41,559 nucleotides of DNA from Opitutia bacterium (GCA_009928955.1 SABN01000017.1:1-41559); one strand, 5' to 3'. Shown: positions 23,167 to 35,359, counted from the stretch's first letter. The notes: generated by a model not told the origin, from the letters alone. Made by a program: numbers and translations.

Positions 23167-24294
23167 TCACGGCCCCCGCACGCACCGGAAGCCATTGACG
23201 CTTTCAACCGCGGCCGGCAACACCCAGGTGCGATCCGCGCACCGCACGTGGTTTGCACTGTTTACCAAACAGCCCCCGCGCATGACGCGCCAGGTCCCGT
23301 TGGTCGGCCCGCGCGGATCAATCGCATAGTTCGCTGAATAGGGGGCGTGCCAGTCCCAGCACCATTCCTGTACGTTGCCCGTCATGTCGTGAAGACCATA
23401 GCCATTGGCCGGGAAACTACCCGCCGGACTCGTATCGGTGAGGCGGTAATCCGGATGGTGGCCACGGGTGGGGCTGGTGTCGTAGGGATAGTTGGTCGAT
23501 GAATAATAAGTCGCCCACGCGTGCTGAATGGTGTCCCCGCCCCAAGGAAACAATTTCCGCTGGCGCCCGCCCCGCGCCGCCTTTTCCCATTCGGCCTCCG
23601 TCGGCAACCGATATCCATTGGCGCCCCAGTCCACGTAGTTGTTGTAGATGTTCAAATTCATGTTGCCGCGGTACACGCCGCTGGGTGTGCCGCCGGGCGG
23701 AATCGGATTCTCGTAATAGCAGGGGCGGAGTCCCTCCTTCTGGCTGCGGGCATTGCACCATTTGATGCATTCATACCAATTCAAATATTCGACGGGGTGG
23801 TTGGTGGCCGGGCTCGAGGCCGCCGCCGCGAATACATACCCGTTGGTGACCGCCCAATTCCACACCTCGAGATATTTCCCCCAGGTGACTTCCATTTCAT
23901 CCATCCAGAACCCGCTGATGAAATTGGTGTGCACGGGCGTCTCGATGCCGGCTTGCCCGAGTTCGACGTCGCCGCCGTCGATCCACACCATGCCTCTGGG
24001 CGGCGGGTTCGTGGCCATGACCACGCGGTAGAACATCGGCACCGCCACGCTGAAAGACCGGTTGGTCAGCGCGTCCACCGTGTTCAGCGGCTGGGCGGTG
24101 AACCGATGCCAGGGGCCGGTGGCCGCCGAGGCCCACTCCACGCGATAGATCGCATGGGTGTTGACTACGTTCGTCCACGTCACTTGCCCGTTGCCTTGGA
24201 CCGAGGTGATCACCGCGGTTTGCGCCAAGCTCGCCGTGGCCCAAATCCCGAGAAGCGCCGCCGCTCCCGCCCATCGCCGCGCGTTTTTGCTCAT
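23167..24294 (-). CDS. secreted SUMF1/FGE-domain protein A
   Basis: A 375-residue exported protein. The signal peptide (AAALLGIWATASLAQ) is followed by an 80-residue beta-rich N-terminal domain (ITSVQGNGQVTWTNVVNTHAIYRVEWASA). A formylglycine-generating-enzyme sulfatase-fold domain (about 100-375) follows, with MVWIDGGDVELGQ, FWMDEMEVTWGKY, GYRLPTEAEWEKAARGG, DMTGNVQEWCWD and NGFRCVRGP. The pair of active-site cysteines of true formylglycine-generating enzyme is absent: the region reads VMRGGCLVNSANHVRCADR. It is therefore unlikely to activate sulfatases and is more probably a carbohydrate- or ligand-binding relative. AAGGAG lies 8 nt before the ATG. It is a paralogue of the next minus-strand gene. 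Confidence 0.88.
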   Translation of the reverse strand: MSKNARRWAGAAALLGIWATASLAQTAVITSVQGNGQVTWTNVVNTHAIYRVEWASAATGPWHRFTAQPLNTVDALTNRSFSVAVPMFYRVVMATNPPPRGMVWIDGGDVELGQAGIETPVHTNFISGFWMDEMEVTWGKYLEVWNWAVTNGYVFAAAASSPATNHPVEYLNWYECIKWCNARSQKEGLRPCYYENPIPPGGTPSGVYRGNMNLNIYNNYVDWGANGYRLPTEAEWEKAARGGRQRKLFPWGGDTIQHAWATYYSSTNYPYDTSPTRGHHPDYRLTDTSPAGSFPANGYGLHDMTGNVQEWCWDWHAPYSANYAIDPRGPTNGTWRVMRGGCLVNSANHVRCADRTWVLPAAVESVNGFRCVRGP

Positions 24295-24645
24295 GAATTC
24301 TTCTCCTTGTTGCCAAATCCGATTCTGGATGAAAACCGTTCCCGCCGACTTCTCGCTTGGCTTTTTTCCCCCGACTTGTGCGGCGTCGCCCCGTCAGGGC
24401 GTACTCCGGGGGTGGACGGCACGTGCTCCGCATTCATCGGCGAATCCATGGCGAGGAGCCTGACCACCTGCAACTGGTTGGGCAAGGTCGAAAAGCGGCC
24501 AATGCAAATATTTTACGAGATTTTCACAATCCGGGTCCTCGCTGCCTTCCTGCCTGAACTTCTTCACCCACGTCACATGGGCGTGGGGATCGGGATCGGA
24601 GCCCCCCCCCGGGGGGGCCTTGCCCCGGCAATGATCGCCCGGCCG
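24295..24645. other. 351-nt intergenic region between the two SUMF1 genes
   Basis: No gene is supported here. The part next to 24294 must hold the promoter of SUMF1 gene A, but I see no convincing -35/-10 pair. The part next to 24646 holds the doublet repeat described separately. In between (about 24330-24560) is unremarkable sequence in which short open frames look accidental. Confidence 0.5.
24566..24635. repeat. REP-like doublet element, copy 3 (degenerate)
   Basis: Starts with a hairpin CCCACG (24568-24573) / CGTGGG (24582-24587), passes through GGGATCGGGATCGGAG, and ends in a GC-only second hairpin, 24601-24628, that includes C9G7. The layout matches the element at 25890-25964, and it ends about 10 nt after the stop of SUMF1 gene B. 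The second hairpin has drifted to homopolymers, so this copy is assigned by layout more than by identity. Confidence 0.6.
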
Positions 24646-25788
24646 TTACGGCCCCCGCACGCAACGGAAGCCATTGAGACGAAGAGGTTCGGCCGGGTCG
24701 ACGTTCTTCCGGGCGGCGCACCGCAGGTCGCTCGCCGTGGTCATCGCCGAACCGCCCCGCACCACGCGCGCCGTGCCGGTGTCGGTCCCGCGCGGATCCG
24801 TCGCATAGCCCGCCGCGTACGCCCCGGGCCGATCCCAGCACCATTCCGCCAGATTGCCCGCCATGTCGTACAGGCCATAGCCATTGGCCGGGAAACTCCC
24901 CACGGGGCTCAAGTAGGTTTCTTCGCCCGTTTCATAGTGGGGATGATAGCCCCGCGTCGGGCTGGTGTCGTAGGCCAAGGCATTGGTGCTAAAGTAGTTC
25001 GCCCGCGCGTGCTGGATCGTGTCGCCGCCCCAGGGGAACAACTTCCGCTGCCGCCCGCCCCGCGCCGCCTTTTCCCACTCCGCTTCGGTGGGCAAACGAT
25101 AGCCGGTTCCCGACCAGGTCACCCAGGAATTGCTCATGTTCAAGTTCCCGTAGCGGTAGATCCTGAAAACGGGATGCCCCTCGAAGAGAATGCGTTCGTG
25201 GTACACCGGCTGGAGTTTCTCCATTTCGCTGCGCGCGTTGCACCATTTGGCGGCGTCGTACCAACTGGCGAATGCGGGATGGTTGATGGTCAGACTCCAT
25301 CCGGAGGAGGAGGATCCGAATTCATAGCCGTTGTTCGTGGCCCAGGTGCGCACTTCGGCCCATTTTAGCGGCGTCACCTCCATCGCGTCCATCCAGAACC
25401 CGCTGATGAAATTGGTATGGACCGGGACGGCATCGCCCCCGACGCTGGCCTGCCCCAGTTCCACGTCCCCGCCGTCGATCCAGACCATCCCGGCCGGCGG
25501 CGGATTCGTGGCCATCACCACGCGGTAGAACATGGGCACCGCGACGGTGAACCCGGTGGCGGTGAGACCATCCACCGAGCCGACGTTGGCGAACGTCCGG
25601 TGCCAAGGGCCTTCGGCTTGCGCCGCCCATTCGACGCGATAGAGCGCGTTGGTGTTGACCGCGTTCGTCCAGGTCAGGCGGCCGTTCCCCGGGAACGACG
25701 CGATCGCCGCGCCCTGCCCCGGCGCCACCCCCGCCGACATCCCCAAGACCATCCCGACCACGGCCATCATCCGGCGCTGTCTCTTCAT
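24646..25788 (-). CDS. secreted SUMF1/FGE-domain protein B
   Basis: A 380-residue exported paralogue of the 23167-24294 protein. It has a signal peptide (MMAVVGMVLGMSAGVAPGQG), the same beta-rich N-domain (IASFPGNGRLTWTNAVNTNALYRVEWAA) and an FGE-fold domain with MVWIDGGDVELGQ, FWMDAMEVTPLKW, YRLPTEAEWEKAARGG, YDMAGNLAEWCWD and NGFRCVRGP. The catalytic-loop equivalent reads VVRGGSAMTTASDLRCAAR, again lacking the Cys pair. The ATG at 25788 is chosen because AAGGGA lies 7 nt upstream. The two copies share long blocks around FPWGGDTIQHA and SFPANGYGL, so they arose by tandem duplication. Role unknown; no sulfatase gene is in the window. Confidence 0.88.
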   Translation of the reverse strand: MKRQRRMMAVVGMVLGMSAGVAPGQGAAIASFPGNGRLTWTNAVNTNALYRVEWAAQAEGPWHRTFANVGSVDGLTATGFTVAVPMFYRVVMATNPPPAGMVWIDGGDVELGQASVGGDAVPVHTNFISGFWMDAMEVTPLKWAEVRTWATNNGYEFGSSSSGWSLTINHPAFASWYDAAKWCNARSEMEKLQPVYHERILFEGHPVFRIYRYGNLNMSNSWVTWSGTGYRLPTEAEWEKAARGGRQRKLFPWGGDTIQHARANYFSTNALAYDTSPTRGYHPHYETGEETYLSPVGSFPANGYGLYDMAGNLAEWCWDRPGAYAAGYATDPRGTDTGTARVVRGGSAMTTASDLRCAARKNVDPAEPLRLNGFRCVRGP

Positions 25789-25889
25789 GGCGTCTTCCCT
25801 TATGTCGTTCCCTGCCCGCAAACCCTATGGGGAAACTTTCCGCCTTCCATGTCCGATTGGCGAGCCTTTTCGATCCTCCGACCTCACTT

Positions 25890-25964
25890 ACCCACGCCCC
25901 AAGGGCACGGGGGTTGAGGATCGGGATCGAAGACCCCCACGGGCTTGTCCCGTGGGTGAATCAG
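25890..25964. repeat. REP-like doublet element behind clpB, copy 2
   Basis: Two adjacent hairpins are joined by TTGAGGATCGGGATCGAAGA. The second, CCCACGGG (25936-25943) with CCCGTGGG (25949-25956), is the counterpart of the hairpin at 23118-23138. The element ends 1 nt from the clpB stop codon (25966-25968), so it forms the 3' end of the clpB message or the block just beyond. Confidence 0.8.
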
Positions 25965-25965
25965 T

Positions 25966-28590
<2,625 letters not shown>

Positions 28591-28616
28591 GGGCGCATCC
28601 ATCCTTCCGACCGCCC

Positions 28617-28645
28617 AGCATAGCGCAAGGGGACGGGAATTTCAA
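28617..28645 (-). promoter_or_regulatory. clpB promoter
   Basis: On the minus strand TTGAAA (28645-28640) and TATGCT (28622-28617) are separated by exactly 17 nt, close to the sigma-70 consensus and compatible with the heat-shock sigma -35. The start would be near 28610, about 20 nt before the ATG at 28590. I see no CIRCE inverted repeat. Confidence 0.6.
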
Positions 28646-28688
28646 ATGCGCGCCGGACCGCCCCTTCTTCGATTCCCGAAATGGAAGA

Positions 28689-28718
28689 TTGCGGGAGGGG
28701 ACGCCAACCCGCTATGGT
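28689..28718 (+). promoter_or_regulatory. possible promoter of the hybrid kinase
   Basis: TTGCGG (28689-28694) and TATGGT (28713-28718) with an 18-nt spacer, 49 nt before the GTG start. It is divergent from the clpB promoter with 43 nt between the -35 boxes. Confidence 0.4.
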
Positions 28719-28766
28719 GCGAAGTGGTTCCGCGCCCCGGGGGGCCGGAAGGACACAGGAGATGCC

Positions 28767-31700
28767 GTGAGGAAAAGGTCGACGCTGCTCTCGCCGAAAA
28801 TCCGGGCCCGGACGCATATGGGAGCGCTTCTTCTGGGGGTCTTGCTTGTCGGCGCCTTGTTCGCCGCCTGGTCGATCCGGCGCGAAGACCGGCAAATGCG
28901 CGAAGAGCTGCTCCTGCAGACCCGCCTCTTGGCGCAAACCCTCCCGCTGGATCGATTGAAGACCCTGCGGGGGAATCTCTCCGACGAGCAACGACCGGAA
29001 TACCGCCGGCTCAAGGAGCAGCTCCAAGCGGCCGCGCAGATCAACCCGGCCTGGAAATGGGTCTATCTGATGGGGATCCGGAAAAACGGCGCCGTCTATT
29101 TCCAGATGGATTCCGAGGCCTACGATGCGCCAGACCCCTCCCCGCCCGGCCAGATCTACGACGAGGCCTCGCCGATCCTCCGGGCCGTGTTCGATTCGCG
29201 CATCTCCGCCACCGAAGGCCCGATCCCGGACCGCTGGGGCGTGTGGGTCAGCGCCTTCGTTCCGCTGGTCGATCCCAAAACCGACCAACTGATCACCGTG
29301 GTGGGCATCGACATCGAGGCGGGCCGCTGGCGCGCGCTGGCGGTCCGCGCCGGCCTCGCCCCCGGCCTGTTCACCGCGACGCTGATCGTCATCCTGTCGC
29401 TCGCCTATCTGCTGAGAGGCCGGCAGGAAAAGGCCGGCGGCAAGATCCAGCGCCGCTGGCGGCATCTGGAAGCCTCGTTGGTCACCGCCAGCGGGCTGAC
29501 CTTGACCTTGGCGACGGTCTGGCTCGCCCGCTTGGTCGAGATCCGCTACCAGAAAGAAGCCTTCATCTCGATCGCCCAGATCCGGACCGGGCGCATCCTC
29601 GACGCCTTCCTCACCCTCCGCAACTCGGAACTGGAAGGCCTCGCCCGCTTCATCGAAGGCAGCGAGTTGGTGACGGCCCATGAATTCCGGAACTATGCCC
29701 GGCATCTGATCCGGGTTCCGGAAGTGCTGGCCTGGGCCTGGGTGCCTCTCGTCGAAAGCGGGGAAATAGACGCCTTCGAGCAAGCGGTCCGCGATGCGGG
29801 CTGGCAAGGGGAACCCTACCGGATCTGGGAGACCGATGCGGCCGGAGCCCCGATCCCCGCCACCGCCCGTTCCGTCCACTATCCCATCTATTATGTGAGC
29901 ACGTCCGAATCCCTCGCGCCCTACGGGATCAACCCCGGCCGCGATCTGGGCGCCATCGGCCCCATCCGGACCACCTTGGAATCGGCTTTGCAAACCGGAT
30001 TGATTTCCTCCACCGACGTCCTCCCCTCCCTGCCGGGTTCCTCCCTCCACCGGACGCAGATCCTCGTCTTCCGGCCGATCCACCAGATGGGCAATCGCAA
30101 GGCCTTCTCCGGATTTGCCATGGCGGCGGTGGATCCGGAGATCTTCCTCAAGGCCTTCCTCGGCGAAAATCTGGAGGAAAACCGCTTCGTCTCCCTGGAT
30201 CTGCTGCACCTGCGCGCCGACGCCCCGCCCGAGCCCGTCGCCTCGATCTCCACGCCGGGAATCCCCCGCGATTCACCGTTCCCCCTGGCGGGCCCCTGGA
30301 CCTTTACGCGCCCCATCCTGGCGTTTGGCCGGACCTATGCCGTCGCCATCCGTCCCTCGGCGGAATTCCTCGCCCACTTCTCGTTCCATCTGGCCTGGAT
30401 CGCCCTGCTGGCCGGACTGGCCATCACCTTCGCCAGCGCCCTCGTGATCGCCTTCATCGCGCATCGGCGCGAGGACATGGAGCGGCTGGTGGACGAGCGG
30501 ACCTTCGACCTGGCCAGCAGCATGCGCCGCTACGACCTGCTCGCCCGCCACAGCCGCACCATCACCTGGGAAACCGACGCCGCCGGGCGCTACACCGACG
30601 TCAGCTCCGTCGCGGAAGAAGTCCTCGGCTATTCCCCCCGGGACTTGATCGGGAAAATGCATTTCTACGACCTCCATCCCGAAGAGGGCCGCGCGGCGTT
30701 CAAGCAGGCCGCCTTCGTGGCCTTCGCCCGCCGGCAGCCGCTCCTGGATTTCGTCAATCCCGTGCTCGCGGCCTCGGGCGAGATCGTCTGGGTCTCCACC
30801 AACGGGATGCCCATTCTGAACCCGGACGGAAGCCTGCGCGGCTACCAGGGGACGGACAAGGACATCACCGAGCGCAAGCGCGCCGAGAGCGCCTTGGCCG
30901 CCTTGGCGCGGCAGAACCAAGAGGCGGCGGAGCGCTACAAGACCCTGATCAGCGCCTCGAACACCGGCGCGTGGGAATACCACGACGACACGGCCTACAT
31001 GTGGGCCAGCCCCGAATATTTCGCCATGCTCGGCCGCCAGGCCTCCGACTTCGGCCTCGCCGCCGGAGAGCCCAACATCGAACAAATCTGGCTCGACCTG
31101 ATCCACCCCGACGACAAGGGGCGCTGCCAGGGGAATTTCATCGACTACATGAAGCAGCCCGAGGGCATCTATCAACACGCCTTCCGCATGCGCCACGCCG
31201 ACGGCCACTGGGTGTGGATCCTCTCGCGCGGACGGGTGCTGCGGGACGAGGACGGCCGCCCCACCCCCGTGGTCGTGGGCACCCACATCGACATTTCCGA
31301 GTCCAAGCGCGCCGAGGAATACCGCGAAACGGGCGTGAAGATCCTCCAGCTCCTCAACGAGCCCGAGGACTTGAACGACCTGCTCCAGCGCTTGGTCGCC
31401 ATGCTCAAGGAATCCACCGGCTTCGACGCCGTGGGCATCCGCCTCCAGATGGGCGACGACTTCCCCTATGCGGTCCAGCAGGGCTTCTCCTGCGATTTCG
31501 TGGCCGAGGAAAACGACCTGGCCGCTCGCGATGCGCAGGGCCAGGTGCGCCTGCGCTGCGCCTGCGGCCTCGTCCTGTCCGGCAACACCGATCCGGCCGA
31601 CCCGCTGTTCACCGCCGGCGGCAGTTGCTGGACGAACGACGCCCGCCAATGGCTGGATCTCCCGCCGGCGGGGCGGGAGCCGGATCCGGCGCCCCCCAAT

Positions 31701-34169
31701 CGCTGCGCCCGCGACGGCTATGCCTCCTTGGCGCTGCTGCCCATCCGCGCGCAAAACCGCATCGTCGGCCTCCTCCAGTTCAACGACCGCCGCCAGGATC
31801 GCTTCTCCCTCGAAACCATCCAGATCCTCGAGGGCATCGCCGCCCACGTCGGCGAGGCCCTCCAGCGCAAACGCGCCGAGCAGGACTACCGCACGCTCTT
31901 CCACGAAATGCTCGAAGGCTTCGCCGTCCATGAAATCATCTGCGACGCCCAGGGCCGGCCGGCCGACTATCGCTTCCTGGCCGTGAACCCCACCTTCGAG
32001 CGCATCACCGGCCTGAAGGCCGCGGACATCATCGGCCAGACCGCCCGGGACGTGCTCCCCCAGCTCGAGCCGTATTGGATCGAAACCTACGGGAAGGTGG
32101 CGCTGACCGGCGAACCGGCTTTTTTCCAGAACTATTCCGCCGCCTTGGGGAAACACTTCGAGGTGACGGCCTTCCGGCCCGCCCCCAAGCAGTTCGCCTG
32201 CATCTTCAGCGACGTCACCGAACGCAAGCGCGCCGAAGACGGGCTGCGGGAAAGCCGCCGCCAATACGCCGCGCTCGTGGCCCATCTGCCGGGCATGGCC
32301 TACCGCTGCCGGAACGACCAGTCCTGGACCATGGAGTTCGTCAGCGAGGGCTGCCGCGAACTGACCGGCTACGCCCCCGCCGACCTGGTCGAAAACAAAA
32401 CCATCTCCTTCAACGAACTCATCCGCCCGGCCCATCGCGAGCGCCTCTGGCGGAAATGGCAGCAGGTCCTCGCGGATCACGGCAAGTTCGAGGATGAATA
32501 CGAGCTCACCGCCCGCGATGGCGCCGTCAAATGGGTGTGGGAACAGGGCGAAGGCGTCTATGCCGAGGACGGCCGCCTCCTCGCGCTCGAAGGCTTCATC
32601 GCCGACATCACCCAGCGCAAGCGCGCCGAAACCGAACGGGAGCGGCTGACCCGCGCCATCGAGCAGTCCGGCGAAACGATCGTCATCACCGACGCCGACG
32701 GCACCATCCTCTATGTGAACCCCGCCTTCACCCGGACGAGCGGCTATTCCCGCGAAGAGGCCCTCGGCCAAAATCCGCGCATCCTCCAAAGCGGCGTGCA
32801 GGACCGGGCCTTCTACCGCCAGATGTGGAAAACCCTCGGCGCCGGCGAAACCTGGGAAGGCCAGATCGTCAACCGGCGCAAGGATGGCCGCCTCTATACC
32901 GAGCAGGCCTCCATCTCGCCCGTCCGCGAGGCCGGCGGGCGCATCGTCCATTTCGTGGCCGTCAAGCGCGACATCTCCCAGCAGCTCCTCGACCTGGAGG
33001 AAAAGGAGCAGCTCCAGACCCAGCTGGTCCAGGCGCAGAAGATGGAATCGATCGGCCGCCTCGCCGGCGGCGTGGCGCACGACTTCAACAACATGCTCCA
33101 GGCCATCCTCGGCTATGCCGAAATGGCCCTCGAACAGGTCGCGCCCGGCCAGCCCCTGCATTCCGACCTCGCGGAGATCCAAAAGGCCGCCCGGCGCTCG
33201 TCCTTGCTCACCCGCCAGCTGCAGGTCTTCGCCCGCAAGCAGGCCGTCGTCCTCCAGGTGCTGGATCTCAACGCCGCCGTCGAGAGCATGTCCGGCATGC
33301 TGCGCCGCCTGATCGGCGAGGAAATCGAGCTGGCCTGGAAACCGGGCCCCCACCTCGGGCTCGTCAAAATGGATCCCATCCAGCTCGACCAGATCGTGGC
33401 CAACCTGTGCATCAACGCGCGGGACGCCGTCGGGAAATCCGGCCGCATCGCCATCGAAACCGCCAATGCCCGGATCGACCACCCCACCCACAGCGTCCAT
33501 GGCGACATCGAGGCCGGCGCCTATGTCCTCCTGTCCGTCGCCGATGACGGATGCGGCATGGCGCCGGACGTGCTCGACCACATCTTCGAGCCGTTCTTCA
33601 CCACCAAGCAGACCGGAAAAGGAACCGGCCTGGGACTCGCCACGGTCTATGGCATCGTCAAGCAGAACCACGGCGGCATCCGGGTGCGGAGCGAGCCGGG
33701 CCGGGGCAGCGTCTTCCAGATCTTCCTGCCGCGGTGCGACGGAGAAGAATCCCCCCCCCCCCAACGGCTCGATGAAGACGAGGCCCCCGCCAGCCGCGGC
33801 GGCGAAACCATCTTGCTGGTCGAGGATGAAAACGCCATCCTCCAGGCCGCCCGCCGGATGCTCGAATCCCTGCACTACCGGGTGCTGGCGACCTCCTCGC
33901 CGGACGAAGCGCTCCGGTTGGCCGAGAAACACAAGGACCGGATCCAGCTGCTTCTCACCGATGTCATCATGCCCGGGATGAACGGCCCCGAGCTGGTCCG
34001 CCAGCTGCTGGCCCGCCAGCCCAAGCTCGCCTATCTCTACATGTCCGGCTACACGGCGAACCTGATCGCGGAGCAAGGCGTGCGCGAAGACAGCGTGAAC
34101 TTCATCCAGAAGCCATTTTCAAGGATCGGGCTCGCCCAGAAGGTGCGGGCCGTTCTCGACGGCACATAA
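28767..34169 (+). CDS. giant CHASE/PAS/GAF hybrid sensor histidine kinase
   Basis: An 1800-residue membrane sensor. From the N-terminus: helix (18-37), an extracytoplasmic region, helices near 201-217 and 240-257, a CHASE-like sensor (about 262-475), a helix (540-566), PAS (585-706), PAS (712-848), GAF (855-1035), PAS (1041-1158), PAS (1163-1288), PAS (1292-1408), HisKA with phospho-His1438 in [11 protein letters not shown], HATPase (1535-1656; [31 protein letters not shown]) and a receiver with phospho-Asp1732 ([13 protein letters not shown]). Many PAS units end in DITERKRAE-type linkers. The start is GTG with CAGGAG 5 nt upstream. A run of 12 C (33751-33762) encodes the Ser-Pro-Pro-Pro linker before the receiver. 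No dedicated regulator gene is adjacent. Confidence 0.93.
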   Translation: MRKRSTLLSPKIRARTHMGALLLGVLLVGALFAAWSIRREDRQMREELLLQTRLLAQTLPLDRLKTLRGNLSDEQRPEYRRLKEQLQAAAQINPAWKWVYLMGIRKNGAVYFQMDSEAYDAPDPSPPGQIYDEASPILRAVFDSRISATEGPIPDRWGVWVSAFVPLVDPKTDQLITVVGIDIEAGRWRALAVRAGLAPGLFTATLIVILSLAYLLRGRQEKAGGKIQRRWRHLEASLVTASGLTLTLATVWLARLVEIRYQKEAFISIAQIRTGRILDAFLTLRNSELEGLARFIEGSELVTAHEFRNYARHLIRVPEVLAWAWVPLVESGEIDAFEQAVRDAGWQGEPYRIWETDAAGAPIPATARSVHYPIYYVSTSESLAPYGINPGRDLGAIGPIRTTLESALQTGLISSTDVLPSLPGSSLHRTQILVFRPIHQMGNRKAFSGFAMAAVDPEIFLKAFLGENLEENRFVSLDLLHLRADAPPEPVASISTPGIPRDSPFPLAGPWTFTRPILAFGRTYAVAIRPSAEFLAHFSFHLAWIALLAGLAITFASALVIAFIAHRREDMERLVDERTFDLASSMRRYDLLARHSRTITWETDAAGRYTDVSSVAEEVLGYSPRDLIGKMHFYDLHPEEGRAAFKQAAFVAFARRQPLLDFVNPVLAASGEIVWVSTNGMPILNPDGSLRGYQGTDKDITERKRAESALAALARQNQEAAERYKTLISASNTGAWEYHDDTAYMWASPEYFAMLGRQASDFGLAAGEPNIEQIWLDLIHPDDKGRCQGNFIDYMKQPEGIYQHAFRMRHADGHWVWILSRGRVLRDEDGRPTPVVVGTHIDISESKRAEEYRETGVKILQLLNEPEDLNDLLQRLVAMLKESTGFDAVGIRLQMGDDFPYAVQQGFSCDFVAEENDLAARDAQGQVRLRCACGLVLSGNTDPADPLFTAGGSCWTNDARQWLDLPPAGREPDPAPPNRCARDGYASLALLPIRAQNRIVGLLQFNDRRQDRFSLETIQILEGIAAHVGEALQRKRAEQDYRTLFHEMLEGFAVHEIICDAQGRPADYRFLAVNPTFERITGLKAADIIGQTARDVLPQLEPYWIETYGKVALTGEPAFFQNYSAALGKHFEVTAFRPAPKQFACIFSDVTERKRAEDGLRESRRQYAALVAHLPGMAYRCRNDQSWTMEFVSEGCRELTGYAPADLVENKTISFNELIRPAHRERLWRKWQQVLADHGKFEDEYELTARDGAVKWVWEQGEGVYAEDGRLLALEGFIADITQRKRAETERERLTRAIEQSGETIVITDADGTILYVNPAFTRTSGYSREEALGQNPRILQSGVQDRAFYRQMWKTLGAGETWEGQIVNRRKDGRLYTEQASISPVREAGGRIVHFVAVKRDISQQLLDLEEKEQLQTQLVQAQKMESIGRLAGGVAHDFNNMLQAILGYAEMALEQVAPGQPLHSDLAEIQKAARRSSLLTRQLQVFARKQAVVLQVLDLNAAVESMSGMLRRLIGEEIELAWKPGPHLGLVKMDPIQLDQIVANLCINARDAVGKSGRIAIETANARIDHPTHSVHGDIEAGAYVLLSVADDGCGMAPDVLDHIFEPFFTTKQTGKGTGLGLATVYGIVKQNHGGIRVRSEPGRGSVFQIFLPRCDGEESPPPQRLDEDEAPASRGGETILLVEDENAILQAARRMLESLHYRVLATSSPDEALRLAEKHKDRIQLLLTDVIMPGMNGPELVRQLLARQPKLAYLYMSGYTANLIAEQGVREDSVNFIQKPFSRIGLAQKVRAVLDGT
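33751..33762 (+). repeat. C12 homopolymer inside the hybrid kinase gene
   Basis: Twelve consecutive C at 33751-33762 sit in frame in the linker between HATPase and receiver. Gain or loss of bases would remove the receiver domain: one alternative frame stops at about 33775, the other runs on to about 33981 as unrelated sequence. Confidence 0.95.
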
Positions 34170-34186
34170 CCCCGCCCCCCCGGGCT

Positions 34187-34972
34187 TCACATCTTCGCGA
34201 GGGACGGGTTGCGGACGGCCACGCCTTGGCTGGCGAGGTAGGCCTTGACCTGCCGCACCGTGAACGTGCCGAAATGGAACACGCTGGCGGCCAGCAACGT
34301 GCTGGCATGGCCTTCCTTCACCGCTTCCAGAAAGTGGATCAGCTTGCCCGCCCCCCCGCTCGCCACCGTCGGCAGCTTCGTCGCATCCACCAGCCCCCGG
34401 ATCAGCTCCAGGTCGTAGCCCCGCTTGGAGCCATCGCCCAGCTTGCTGGTCGGCAACAGGCCGCCCACGCCCAGATCCGCCATCTTCTTCGCGAACTCGA
34501 TCGCATCCGCGCCCGTCGGCGTGCGCCCGCCATCGACATACACCTCGCGCTGCGACGGCAGCTTCGCGTTGCGGTCCGCGTCGATCGCCACCACGATCAC
34601 CCCGCCCCCGAACCGCTTCACCGCCTCCGCCACGAAGGCCGGATCCCGGAACGCCGCGGAAGAAATGCTGACTTTCTTCGCCCCGGCCTCCAGCGCGGAT
34701 TCCACATCGGACAAATTCCGGATGCCCCCGCCCACCGTCACCGGAATCTGCACGGCCGAGGCCACCTGCCGCACCACCCCGAACACCGTCCGGCGCTTTT
34801 CATGCGTGGCCGTGATGTCCAAAAACCCCAGCTCGTCCGCCCCGGCGGCTTCGTAGGCCGTCGCGCAGGCGACCGGATCGCCCACGTCGATCAAATCCAC
34901 GAAATGGATTCCCTTCACCACGCGCCCGCCGCGGATGTCCAGACATGGCATGATGCTTACGATCTTCTTCAT
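34187..34972 (-). CDS. hisF: HisF-type imidazole glycerol phosphate synthase cyclase subunit
   Basis: A 261-residue (beta-alpha)8 barrel. HisF uses ammonia from HisH to make imidazole glycerol phosphate and AICAR in histidine synthesis. The first catalytic Asp is in MPCLDIRGGRVVKG (Asp12) and the second in VVAIDADR. Phosphate-binding VTVGGGI and VASGGAG are present. The loop usually reading LLTSMDRDGT here reads LLPTSKLGDGS, so one of two aspartates is lost while the glycine-flanked one remains. No other his gene is in the window, and HisF-like proteins also occur in amidation of surface sugars. ATG 34972 is preferred over an upstream frame; AGGA is only 2 nt away. It converges on the kinase gene with 17 nt between. 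Confidence 0.85.
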   Translation of the reverse strand: MKKIVSIMPCLDIRGGRVVKGIHFVDLIDVGDPVACATAYEAAGADELGFLDITATHEKRRTVFGVVRQVASAVQIPVTVGGGIRNLSDVESALEAGAKKVSISSAAFRDPAFVAEAVKRFGGGVIVVAIDADRNAKLPSQREVYVDGGRTPTGADAIEFAKKMADLGVGGLLPTSKLGDGSKRGYDLELIRGLVDATKLPTVASGGAGKLIHFLEAVKEGHASTLLAASVFHFGTFTVRQVKAYLASQGVAVRNPSLAKM

Positions 34973-35009
34973 GGTCCTGCTCTCTTTTGCCCGGGGAGAA
35001 TCAATTTCT

Positions 35010-35038
35010 AACATACTCTGGTTTTCCCCGCCCGTAAA
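35010..35038 (-). promoter_or_regulatory. hisF promoter
   Basis: TTTACG (35038-35033) and TATGTT (35015-35010) on the minus strand are 17 nt apart, about 38 nt upstream of the ATG. The -35 lies in the T tract of the upstream gene's terminator. Confidence 0.45.
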
Positions 35039-35068
35039 AAGAAAATGCCGCAGGGAAAACCCTGCGGC
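35035..35068 (-). terminator. intrinsic terminator of the DUF2934 gene
   Basis: GCCGCAGGG (35047-35055), loop of four A, CCCTGCGGC (35060-35068), followed on the minus strand by ATTTTCTTTTT. It starts about 30 nt after the stop at 35099. Confidence 0.88.
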
Positions 35069-35098
35069 GCTCGCCTTCCCCGGCGGGAAGCAAACGGA

Positions 35099-35359
35099 CT
35101 AGCTCAGGCGATGGCCGACCTCGGCTTCGGCCAAGGACCAGAAATAGGCGCTGTCGCCGTTGAACCCATGGCGCTCGGCGATGAAATAGGCGGCTTGCTC
35201 GATCATCTTGTAGCGCTGCTCCGGGCTGATTTCAGGCTTCTTCTTGGCGGCGGGCTTGGCGGCCGCGACGGCCTTCGGAGCGGCCTTGGCCACCGGCTTC
35301 TGAACGGGCGCGGCTTTTGCCACGGCCTTCTTGGCGGGCGTTTTCTTGACTTCCTTCAT
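35099..35359 (-). CDS. histone-H1-like DUF2934 protein
   Basis: An 86-residue protein in two halves. Residues 1-43 are a Lys/Ala/Pro-rich, very basic tail (MKEVKKTPAKKAVAKAAPVQ and so on), like bacterial histone-H1 homologues that bind DNA non-specifically. Residues about 45-86 (ISPEQRYKMIEQAAYFIAERHGF then SAYFWSLAEAEV) fit the short DUF2934 domain, whose function is not known. AAGGAG lies 7 nt before the ATG. It is a single gene with its own terminator and a long AT-rich upstream region. A role in nucleoid organisation is an inference from the tail. Confidence 0.82.
   Translation of the reverse strand: MKEVKKTPAKKAVAKAAPVQKPVAKAAPKAVAAAKPAAKKKPEISPEQRYKMIEQAAYFIAERHGFNGDSAYFWSLAEAEVGHRLS

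Noticed and set aside
28591-28602. CIRCE or other heat-shock operator before clpB
   Set aside because: No TTAGCACTC-N9-GAGTGCTAA-like inverted repeat exists in 28591-28766.
30273-34076. 1267-codon open frame on the minus strand
   Set aside because: Antisense to the hybrid kinase, with no recognisable domain and composition typical of a mirror frame.
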